A stretch of DNA of 12,888 bases from Deltaproteobacteria bacterium. Its GTDB lineage: Bacteria; Desulfobacterota; GWC2-55-46. Where the stretch lies: positions 1-12,888 of the forward strand of contig JACRNN010000234.1 in the NCBI GenBank assembly GCA_016234955.1, given 5' to 3'. Position numbers and translations under genes: made by a program. Below the pieces are notes generated by a model. It searched no databases. It was not told where the DNA came from and saw only the letters and a list, made by a program, of their open reading frames with translations. Positions 1-6,095 of this stretch are shown piece by piece (the first letter of the stretch is position 1; each line of letters begins with the position of its first letter).

Positions 1-1911
1 CACGAGCTCCTCGAAGGACTCGGGCCTTAATTTCCTCAAAAGGTCCTTGAGCCCGGAGCTCTCGAGCTGAAAGACCCCGTTCGTGTTCCCGCTTGCAAGG
101 AGCCTGTAGGTCGCCGGGTCGTCGAGCGGGAGGGAGTCCATGTCGATAGTCTCCCCCCTGTTCGCGCCTACGAGCTTGACGGTCTTGTCTATGACGGTAA
201 GGGTCTTGAGGCCCAGGAAGTCGAACTTGACAAGGCCGATCTTCTCGACGTCCTTCATCGAGTACTGGGTCGTCACCACCTCGTCCTTCTGGTTCATATA
301 AAGCGGGAGGTACTCCACCAGCGGCCTGTTGGAGATGACGACCCCGGCGGCGTGGGTGCTTGCGTGCCTGGGCAGGCCCTCAAGGGCGATGGCCGCGTCC
401 ATAAGCTCCCTGACCTTCCGGTCCTTATCCCTGATATCCCGGAGCCTCGGCTCCTGCTCGATGGCCTCAACGATCGTGATATTGAGCTGGTTGGGGACGA
501 GCTTGGCTATCCTGTCCACGTCGCCGTAGGGCATGTCAAGGGCCCTGCCGACGTCCCTTATGCAGGCCTTTGCCCTCATCTGCCCGAAGGTGATTATCTG
601 GGTGACGTTGTCCTTGCCGTACTTCCCGGTAACGTACCTTATAACCTCGTCCCGCTTCTCGAAGCAGAAGTCTATGTCGATATCGGGCAGGCTTATCCTG
701 TCCGGGTTGAGGAACCTCTCGAAGAGTAGGTTATACTTGATGGGGTCGAGGTTGGTTATCCCGAGCGACCACGCCACAAGGCTGCCGGCCGCGCTCCCCC
801 TGCCTGGGCCGACCGGGATATCCCTGCTCCTCGCGTACTCCATGAAGTCCGTGACTATGAGGAAGTAGCCGGGAAAACCCATCCCCTTTATGACCTTGAG
901 CTCCTTGGCGAGCCTGTCGTGGTAGTGCCATTTAACGCCCTCCACGTCAATACCGGCAACGGACATCGCATTGAGCCTTCTTTCAAGCCCGGCCTTCGCC
1001 TTGGCCTCTATCAGGCTGTCGAGGGTCTCCCCCGGCGGGACCGGGAATTCCGGAAGGTGGTGCTCTCCGAGCTTCATCTCGAAGTTGCACCGCTCGGCTA
1101 TCTCGATAGTGTTGGCTATGGCCTCGGGGACGTCCTTGAACGCCTCGCACATCTCCTCCGGGGACTTGACGTAGAGCTCGTCGGTGGCGAACTTCATCCT
1201 GCCCGGCGTGTTTACCGTGTTCCCGGTCTGTATGCAGAGCAGTATGTCGTGGACCCTGGAGTCCTCTTTCTTGAGGTAATGGCAGTCGTTGGTGGCGACC
1301 ACCGGTATGTTGAGGGCGCGGCCTACCTCGATGAGCCCCCTGTTGACCTTCTCCTGCTCCTCAAGGCCGTTCTTCTGAAGCTCCAGAAAAAAGCGCCTGT
1401 CCGGGAATATATCCCTGTATTCGGCGGCGGCCTTCATGGCGGATTCCATCCGGCCGAGCCCTATGTTGTAGGCGACCTCGCCGTGCAGGCAGGCGCTCAG
1501 CGCGATAAGCCCCTCGTTCATCTCCCGCAGAAGCTCCTTGTCCATGCGGGGCCTGTAGTAAAAGCCCTCGAGGTAGGCCTTTGTAAGGAGCTTGCAGAGG
1601 TTCTGGTACCCCTTCTGGTTCTTTACCAGCAAAACGAGGTGGAAGGCCGACTCACCCCTTGACGAGGCCGTCCTGTCCGTCCTGCTCCCCGGGGCGACGT
1701 ATACCTCGCAGCCGATGATGGGCTTTATGCCCTTGGCCATCGCCTTCTGGTAGAACTCCACGGCCCCGAAGAGGTTGCCGTGGTCGGTCATGGCGATAGC
1801 GGGCATCCTGTACTCCCGCGCAAGCGCGATGAGCGCCTCCGGCCTTATCGCGCCGTCAAGGAGACTGTACTGGGTATGGAGGTGTAGGTGAACGAAGTTC
1901 GCATGTTGCAT
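1..1911 (-). CDS. dnaE: DNA polymerase III subunit alpha, N-terminal part (cut by window edge)
   Basis: Catalytic subunit of the replicative DNA polymerase. I translated 637 codons from ATG at 1911; the frame stays open to base 1, so about half of a usual ~1150-residue DnaE is present. The N-terminal PHP domain opens with HLHLHTQYSLLDG (residues 8-20). The palm motifs follow: GPGRGSAAGS at 368-377, PDIDIDF at about 409-415 (catalytic aspartates, then FCFEKRD), and KFDFLGL at 562-568 with D564, which matches the third catalytic aspartate (E. coli D555). The last residues visible, GVFQLESSGLKDLLRKLRPE, are also typical of the family. No good Shine-Dalgarno precedes the ATG; nothing further upstream on this strand continues the homology. 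It is GC-rich with frequent AGG and ATA codons, like the iron and moxR genes and unlike the AT-rich block beginning just upstream. Confidence 0.97.
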   Translation of the reverse strand, partial: MQHANFVHLHLHTQYSLLDGAIRPEALIALAREYRMPAIAMTDHGNLFGAVEFYQKAMAKGIKPIIGCEVYVAPGSRTDRTASSRGESAFHLVLLVKNQKGYQNLCKLLTKAYLEGFYYRPRMDKELLREMNEGLIALSACLHGEVAYNIGLGRMESAMKAAAEYRDIFPDRRFFLELQKNGLEEQEKVNRGLIEVGRALNIPVVATNDCHYLKKEDSRVHDILLCIQTGNTVNTPGRMKFATDELYVKSPEEMCEAFKDVPEAIANTIEIAERCNFEMKLGEHHLPEFPVPPGETLDSLIEAKAKAGLERRLNAMSVAGIDVEGVKWHYHDRLAKELKVIKGMGFPGYFLIVTDFMEYARSRDIPVGPGRGSAAGSLVAWSLGITNLDPIKYNLLFERFLNPDRISLPDIDIDFCFEKRDEVIRYVTGKYGKDNVTQIITFGQMRAKACIRDVGRALDMPYGDVDRIAKLVPNQLNITIVEAIEQEPRLRDIRDKDRKVRELMDAAIALEGLPRHASTHAAGVVISNRPLVEYLPLYMNQKDEVVTTQYSMKDVEKIGLVKFDFLGLKTLTVIDKTVKLVGANRGETIDMDSLPLDDPATYRLLASGNTNGVFQLESSGLKDLLRKLRPESFEELV

Positions 1912-2128
1912 AGATGGTGAAAGATTAACATAATCCGTAGGTTTTTGGTAGAGGAGTTTTAGTGCGCCTTTCGGGTATGGTTTGTTCTCTCTTGTAAGAG
2001 TATGAGGACATTATTTTTACGGGATTCAATAGTTGTGCGGCTGGAAAAGTTTAGGGGGAGGTGAAATAAAATGCTTATATTGCTCTGGTAACAAGCGAAA
2101 CCTTTTACTTTAGTGATAAAAAATCTTG
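1912..2128. other. AT-rich intergenic stretch upstream of dnaE, with a possible 6-codon minigene
   Basis: Composition drops sharply from the GC-rich dnaE to AT-rich DNA. I see no convincing dnaE promoter here. A very purine-rich SD-like tract (GGGGGAGGTG, about 2054-2063) sits 7 nt before ATG 2071, which opens only MLILLW and then TAA (2089-2091). This may be the surviving start of a decayed gene; nothing supports a function. Confidence 0.4.
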
Positions 2129-2157
2129 TTGACTGATTCAGTAAACCATCATATTAT
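2129..2157 (+). promoter_or_regulatory. Sigma70-type promoter of the decayed XRE regulator, overlapped by a palindromic operator
   Basis: TTGACT (2129-2134), a 17-nt spacer and TATTAT (2152-2157) form a near-consensus -35/-10 pair reading towards the XRE remnant. The perfect palindrome ACTGA-T-TCAGT (2132-2142) overlaps the -35 box, which is where a repressor site would block transcription. The predicted start point (about 2164) coincides with an ATG at 2164-2166. Confidence 0.55.
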
Positions 2158-2163
2158 CAAGCC

Positions 2164-2475
2164 ATGAAATTGAATGCCAAAAACAATCACGCCGGACCGC
2201 CACTATAAAATTTGGGTCAAATATTACAAGAAGAGAGAAAAAGAACAAATGTATCGCTTTCTGAGCCGGCAAAAAAGATATGTGTCTCAAAAGGCTATCT
2301 CTCTCGCGTGGAAAGTGGCAAAACAAAAATTGCATATGAAACTATAAAAAAATAGCTAAAATTCTAAATACGGATGCGGTACAATGCGGTACAATTAGGT
2401 ATATTAACCGGCTATCTTCCACCCGATTTAAAAAATATTAGAATCAATTTTCGTATTGTTTCAAAATATGAATAA
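2164..2475 (+). pseudogene. XRE/HTH transcriptional regulator, frameshifted remnant
   Basis: No single frame is open, but joining frames gives a clear XRE helix-turn-helix protein. From 2209: NLGQILQEERKRTNVSL, then the recognition-helix region VSKGYLSRVESGKTKIAYET (2275-2343 area), then IAKILNTDAVQ in another frame, then LGILTGYLPPDLKNIRINF... ending at TAA 2473-2475. The lesions can be seen: an A-run at 2346-2352 is one base short, giving TAG at 2353-2355, and a tandem 10-bp duplication (ATGCGGTACA, from about 2374) adds ten. Together they shift by +9, so the final frame equals the first, but the TAG remains in frame. A further TAA (2206-2208) separates the ATG at 2164 from the HTH part, so the original start is unclear. 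XRE proteins of this shape are usually autoregulators of small operons or islands. The gene is AT-rich like its downstream neighbours. Confidence 0.8.
2374..2393 (+). repeat. Perfect tandem 10-bp duplication inside the XRE remnant
   Basis: ATGCGGTACA occurs twice back to back (2374-2383 and 2384-2393), followed by ATT. One copy fits the HTH reading frame (DAVQ-LGI); the second is an insertion. It looks like a slippage event and is one of the lesions that inactivate the regulator. Confidence 0.9.
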
Positions 2476-2503
2476 GAAGGCGTACCTGCTCCAAATAGGA
2501 TCT

Positions 2504-2517
2504 ACTGATTCGGTAAA
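2504..2517 (+). promoter_or_regulatory. Second operator-like copy upstream of the methyltransferase gene
   Basis: ACTGATTCGGTAAA matches the site at 2132-2145 (ACTGATTCAGTAAA) at 13 of 14 positions. It lies 12 bp before the GTG at 2530. One copy therefore sits in the promoter of the XRE remnant and one just before the next gene, the usual arrangement for an autoregulator that also controls its neighbour. No strong -35/-10 pair is evident at this copy. Alternatively the two are a direct repeat left by an insertion. Confidence 0.4.
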
Positions 2518-2529
2518 ATAATAAAAAGA

Positions 2530-3804
2530 GTGAAAAATTTGCTAATCCAGAAACTAATACTAAAAATCAAACATTTGTTAGAGGACTTGTATTATGTGAG
2601 AAATTTAAAAAAAAAACCTCATGAAAAATATTCTATAGATCAAGAAGAATTAAGAAAAAATTTAAGTTTGTATAATAAAAAGGCAGACGAATATTTTTCT
2701 AATATCAAAGAAAATCCTTATCATCTAAATAAACCATTTGAAAACCCCTTAGAAACTCCCGAATTTTTGTGGAGGTTTGCTCTTGTTTTATCAAACTTAA
2801 GAATAGGTGCTGGTCATACTGTTTTAGACTTCGGATGTGGTACTTGCTGGACATCGGAGCTTTTAAAGCGCATGGATTTGATGGTGTATTCTTTGGACGT
2901 ATCGCAACATGCGTTGGATATAGGTAAAAGAGTTGTTGGATTTGATAAGAGGACTCAGAGTAGAGGTAAAATCGATTTTATCATGTTTGACGGTAAGACA
3001 ATACCGTTACCTGAAAACCATGTTGATAGGATTTTGTGCTTCGATAGTTTTCATCACGTTCCAAATTGCGAGGCTGTTCTAAAAGAATTCTTCAGGATTT
3101 TAAGACCAGGTGGAATTGTGGGGTTTAGTGAACCGGGTTGGGGACATTCCAAAAGTCCTCAGTCGATAAAGGAGATGGAGACTTACGAGGTGGTTGAAAA
3201 TGATATTCTCATTGATGATATCTGGAAAATCGCAGTCAAATCAGGTTTTAACAAAGGATGGGTTAAGCCTTGCCTACCAATAGGTTTCTCTATACCTATT
3301 AATGAGTTTCGATCTGCTAAATTCGGGAACTATAGCAAAAGCTTAAATAGAATTGTCGGAAACCAATTCGAAAATATGTCAATTTTTTTTCTGCAGAAAG
3401 GAGATGACATCTGGGATAGCAGATATCCATCGAGACTTACCGCTGAGATAAGAATACCCGATAATCAAATAGAGGTAAATGAATTTTCTGAAATTAAGAT
3501 TCCAATTACTATCAAAAACACTGGAGATACTCGATGGCTATCAAAGACTTTCAACAGTAAGGGCGAGGTCAGGTTGGGAGTGCATCTTTATGACAAAGAT
3601 TTTAAGTTGTTAAATTTAGATTTTGACAGATTAATGCTGCCTATGGACGTCGACTCAGGCGAAATGACAGATATTCCATACCAGCGCCATATTCAATTAA
3701 GTAAAGGAGAGTACATTTTATGTTTCGATATGGTTTCAGAATGCATTAAATGGTTTAATGATGATGCCTCACTTTTAACTACTATTAAATTAAAAATAAA
3801 ATGA
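2530..3804 (+). CDS. Class I SAM-dependent methyltransferase with C-terminal Ig-like domain
   Basis: Transfers a methyl group from S-adenosylmethionine to an unknown acceptor. The Rossmann-type domain spans roughly residues 60-230: motif I VLDFGCGTCW (98-107), an acidic residue ending strand 2 (D123 in YSLDVS), LCFDSFHHV (169-177) and LRPGG (191-195), the layout of the methyltransferase 11/25 group. Residues about 305-424 look like an all-beta Ig-like module (ITIKNTGDTRWLS, then EVRLGVHLYD), which I associate with enzymes acting on surface glycans; that link is inference. No signal peptide or membrane segment is seen, so it should be cytoplasmic. The GTG at 2530 has AAGAG directly against it; TTG 2539, with AAGAG 8 nt upstream, is a plausible alternative start. 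The gene is strongly AT-rich and AAA/ATA-rich, unlike dnaE or feoB, which suggests transfer. A role in glycan or secondary-metabolite modification fits but is not shown. Confidence 0.88.
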   Translation: MKNLLIQKLILKIKHLLEDLYYVRNLKKKPHEKYSIDQEELRKNLSLYNKKADEYFSNIKENPYHLNKPFENPLETPEFLWRFALVLSNLRIGAGHTVLDFGCGTCWTSELLKRMDLMVYSLDVSQHALDIGKRVVGFDKRTQSRGKIDFIMFDGKTIPLPENHVDRILCFDSFHHVPNCEAVLKEFFRILRPGGIVGFSEPGWGHSKSPQSIKEMETYEVVENDILIDDIWKIAVKSGFNKGWVKPCLPIGFSIPINEFRSAKFGNYSKSLNRIVGNQFENMSIFFLQKGDDIWDSRYPSRLTAEIRIPDNQIEVNEFSEIKIPITIKNTGDTRWLSKTFNSKGEVRLGVHLYDKDFKLLNLDFDRLMLPMDVDSGEMTDIPYQRHIQLSKGEYILCFDMVSECIKWFNDDASLLTTIKLKIK

Positions 3805-3989
3805 AGAGGCTATTCAGCCAACTGATGTCCACCGTTGCTATACTTGGCAAGACATGAGATCGATACCGAAACATTGTGCCTTGTGGAGATATTCGCTCCA
3901 TATCCACCATATAGCTACAAAAAATTTGCGAAGCAAGTTTCGGGAGCTTAACCCGTAGCGATTATTATCAGAAGAATAGGAGGGAGATA
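3805..3989. other. Intergenic region with a strong SD for the next gene's original start
   Basis: No recognisable gene on either strand; the short minus-strand frame here reads through the repeat that follows and resembles nothing I know. The notable element is the near-perfect ribosome-binding site AGGAGGG (3978-3984), 6 nt before ATG 3991. That ATG opens only 11 codons (MNLPAASCWVS, then stop) because it runs straight into the inserted repeat. Confidence 0.5.
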
Positions 3990-3995
3990 AATGAA

Positions 3996-4080
3996 CCTCC
4001 CCGCAGCAAGCTGCTGGGTATCCTAAGAACATCTGTTCTAAATAGTCGTAGCAAGCAACTGGGTATCGACCCTAAGAGAG
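3996..4080 (+). repeat. Small structured repeat (diverged copy D) inserted at a start codon, flanked by AATGAA
   Basis: The 85-bp segment starts CCTCCCCGCAGCAAGCTGCT, matching the first hairpin of the copy at 10148-10263 apart from the imperfect last bases of the stem. It contains two internal direct repeats, GCAGCAAGCTGCTGGGTATC and GTAGCAAGCAACTGGGTATC, each followed by CTAAG. AATGAA lies on both sides (3990-3995 and 4081-4086), the pattern expected of a target-site duplication. The interior differs from the other copies, so this is either a decayed or a sister element. Confidence 0.6.
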
Positions 4081-4081
4081 A

Positions 4082-5200
4082 ATGAAAAAGATTAAAATTG
4101 TAATATTCTTCTTCTTGATATGTCAATTTTTTGACAGTAATAATTTATATGCTGGACCGACTATGCTTGATTTATGGTCAGGTCAGAGCCATTTTGTTTT
4201 AAATCAGAATCCTGCTCCTGTTCCAAGTGTAGGTCACAGGGAAGCTTTCGTAGTATACAGATTCGATATTAGTACCTCAACCATTTATCTTTATCACCGC
4301 TGTTTTAATAATGGGTTGCCTGAAATATGTTTGTCTGTTTCAAATGATAATGGGCAGAGTTTCCCCATCCAATATGGAGTGATAATTAGTACGGAATATG
4401 GGTACTTTAGTGTAGCACCTTCAGTTATTAATAATAATGGATTATGGATTATGGTTTATGAGGAAGGAGGGAGCACAAAAGGTACATATTGGGCAACATC
4501 TACAAATGGAATTAATTGGACTAAACAAGGTTCCTTGTTTTCTGAAAATGTTTACCGCGCAACACCTGGTATTTATAAATCCCAAGGGAATATATATGTA
4601 TTCTCTGCGGAACATATTGATGCGGATTCGTTAGGTATTATTTTTCATAGCGGTCCAAATATGACTAATTTGGTGCAATGGGGTGGTGGATATGTTTTGA
4701 CAGGAACTGAGGATTGGGAACATGGAAGTGTCAGTATGCCGAGAATTTTTTATGATAATCAATTTCATTGGATGTCTTATGAAGGGGGAACGCAAAATTT
4801 AAATTGTGGGTACGGTAGCTCAGAGCAAAATATGTATGGTTGGGGTATAGCAAGGAGCACCAATCTAACTAGTTGGGAAAAATATGTAGGGAATCCCATA
4901 ATGCAAGGTCTTGATATTGAATCCTGTGGATATGATATGCCTCAACCCTTCAGGCATACAGGAACAGGTGAAATCTTCGTTTATTATACAAGTGATAATA
5001 CAGGCCTTGTCCTAAGGGATAAGCTCTCTTTTGGAAGTGCCTGTAGTTATTGGCAAACATATCCTAACTGGAAAGAGAAAAATCATATTTGTATGCCGTC
5101 CTGCGGCGGGATAGGTGGTACTGCTTGTTATCAGACAAAAGATTGTCAGAGTGGTACTAAGGTTGGAATAAGTTGGGATTGCGTTTCCTGCTGCCGTTAA
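4082..5200 (+). CDS. Secreted beta-propeller-like protein with Cys-rich C-terminal tail
   Basis: 372 residues. The N-terminus MKKIKIVIFFFLICQFF followed by LYA|GP (predicted cleavage after residue 24) is a good signal peptide, so the product is exported. The body has repeated beta-strand units such as SVSNDNGQSF, YWATSTNGINWTKQG and IARSTNLTSWEKY, each an 'aspartate/asparagine-box'-like strand, spaced as in five-bladed propellers of glycoside hydrolases (GH43/GH32-like) and sialidase-like proteins. I cannot identify the catalytic acids, so an enzyme activity is not claimed. The last ~38 residues (from HICMPSCGGIGG) hold seven cysteines in C-x3-C...C-x5-C...C-x2-CC spacing, a separate disulfide-rich module. 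The ATG at 4082 has only AGAGAG touching it, because the strong SD is stranded upstream of the inserted repeat. AT-rich; possibly part of the same transferred block as the methyltransferase. Confidence 0.7.
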   Translation: MKKIKIVIFFFLICQFFDSNNLYAGPTMLDLWSGQSHFVLNQNPAPVPSVGHREAFVVYRFDISTSTIYLYHRCFNNGLPEICLSVSNDNGQSFPIQYGVIISTEYGYFSVAPSVINNNGLWIMVYEEGGSTKGTYWATSTNGINWTKQGSLFSENVYRATPGIYKSQGNIYVFSAEHIDADSLGIIFHSGPNMTNLVQWGGGYVLTGTEDWEHGSVSMPRIFYDNQFHWMSYEGGTQNLNCGYGSSEQNMYGWGIARSTNLTSWEKYVGNPIMQGLDIESCGYDMPQPFRHTGTGEIFVYYTSDNTGLVLRDKLSFGSACSYWQTYPNWKEKNHICMPSCGGIGGTACYQTKDCQSGTKVGISWDCVSCCR

Positions 5201-5242
5201 CTATCATAGTCGAAAAAAGCGTTTACAGTTGACGATGGGGCT

Positions 5243-5349
5243 TGATCTCCCCCCGGAATTTCGAACACACCGTTAAGCTACTTTTGCCTGCTCGAAGGCA
5301 AAAGGCGAGCGATATCCCAATGCCGAGTGCGGCCTGAGGCGGTTGTATA
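5243..5349 (-). pseudogene. IS3-family transposase (OrfB) C-terminal remnant with IS end
   Basis: On the minus strand TAC 5345-5347 opens YNRLRPHSALGYRSPFAFEQ, continuing AKVA and stop (TAA at 5273-5275). This is the recognisable tail of the rve-type DDE transposase of IS3-family elements (the usual form is H/YN..RPH.ALGY.SP..FE). After the stop, GGGGGGAGATCA (5243-5254 in complement) resembles an IS3-family terminal inverted repeat. The catalytic core and the other end are absent. The remnant breaks off where repeat copy C begins. Confidence 0.75.
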
Positions 5350-5357
5350 AGCACATG

Positions 5358-5393
5358 CCCAAGCCACGGGCCCCGCCCTCGCTATGCATGTTC
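5358..5393 (+). repeat. Partial copy C of the structured repeat family
   Basis: From CCAAGCC to GCTATGCATGTTCA this matches the right-hand end of copies A and B (..CGCCATGCATGTTCAT and ..CGCTATGCATGTTCAT). The left part is missing, replaced by the transposase remnant. It lies just 3' of the dtxR-like gene. Confidence 0.55.
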
Positions 5394-5406
5394 AAAAAAG
5401 GCGCCC

Positions 5407-6072
5407 CTACTCCACCCTCTTGACGTATATTTCCTTTATTATCTCCGGGTCGAGGGCCAGCGTCGTCTCGCCTATCTGTATTACGAAGGCCGGCCTCTTC
5501 TGGTTGACCTTCACTATGCTCCCCGGCACTATGCCGAGGGTGCCGAGCCTGTCAAGGCGCATGTGGGATTTCGAGGATATGAAGATTATCCTGCCCCTGT
5601 CCCCGGCGTCAAGGACGCTCAACTGCTGGACTATGGGCTTGAGTTCATCCGTTACCTTGACGCAGCACTTGCCCCTCGGTATCGCCAACCCGTGCGGGCA
5701 GGTCGGTGGGTGGCCGAGGAGCGTGCAGATGGAGTCCGTGACCTCAGGGGAGAGCGTATGCTCGAAGCTGCAGGCGTTCTTCTCTATCTCCTCCTCGCCG
5801 ATGGAGAGCACCTCGCTTAAAAGCCTCTCGGCCAGCCTGTGCCTCCTTACGGCGGCCTCGGCGAGGCTCTCGCCCCTCTGGGTCAGGTGGATGGAGTCGC
5901 CCTCGACCCTCACGAGGCCGTTCCTCTCCATCCCCTCCAGGGTCCTGGCGTCGGCATGGGCCTCGGCGACCTCCTCGATGGCGAAGATCTGTCTTATGGA
6001 GTCGCTGCCCTTCTCCCTCTGAGTCCATATGAACTCGAGCACTTCCTCTACGGCCTTGTCGTGTTCAGCCAT
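5407..6072 (-). CDS. DtxR-family metal-dependent repressor with FeoA-like C-terminal domain
   Basis: Predicted iron-sensing DNA-binding repressor. The N-terminal winged helix covers about residues 1-70 (IRQIFAIEEVAEAHADARTL..LVRVEGDSIHLTQRG). Metal-binding positions match DtxR with an offset of one: H78 and E82 (DtxR H79, E83) and C101, E104, H105 (C102, E105, H106). The cysteine favours an iron-type over a manganese-type (MntR) sensor. The segment CPHG..IPRGKCC (125-136) adds three cysteines. Residues about 145-221 form an SH3-like FeoA domain (RLGTLGIVPGSIVKV). AGGAGG (6077-6082) is 4 nt from ATG 6072 and only 1 nt from ATG 6075, so I chose 6072. It follows feoB by 23 bp on the same strand, so it is probably cotranscribed; no separate feoA is seen. 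It may feed back on feoB. Confidence 0.9.
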   Translation of the reverse strand: MAEHDKAVEEVLEFIWTQREKGSDSIRQIFAIEEVAEAHADARTLEGMERNGLVRVEGDSIHLTQRGESLAEAAVRRHRLAERLLSEVLSIGEEEIEKNACSFEHTLSPEVTDSICTLLGHPPTCPHGLAIPRGKCCVKVTDELKPIVQQLSVLDAGDRGRIIFISSKSHMRLDRLGTLGIVPGSIVKVNQKRPAFVIQIGETTLALDPEIIKEIYVKRVE

Positions 6073-6095
6073 CATGCCTCCTGTCCATCAATAGG

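Noticed and set aside
919..1662. Long plus-strand frame of 247 residues opposite dnaE
   Set aside because: Antisense shadow of a clear polymerase coding sequence; GC-rich third positions keep the opposite frame open.
2138..2335. Minus-strand 65-residue frame
   Set aside because: Lies opposite the XRE remnant, whose plus-strand homology explains the sequence; the peptide resembles nothing known.
3838..4032. Minus-strand 64-residue frame across the gap before the propeller gene
   Set aside because: It begins within the inserted repeat and has no recognisable motif, and no ribosome-binding site is evident.
3996..4062. CRISPR-like array from the two GCAAGC...TGGGTATC repeats
   Set aside because: Only two diverged units, no spacer of regular size beyond one, and similarity to the dispersed hairpin repeats explains them.
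5390..5406. Possible intrinsic terminator after the DtxR-type gene (GGGGCGCC then a T-run on the minus strand)
   Set aside because: The GC palindrome is too short to form a hairpin with a loop; the T-run also overlaps the edge of repeat C.
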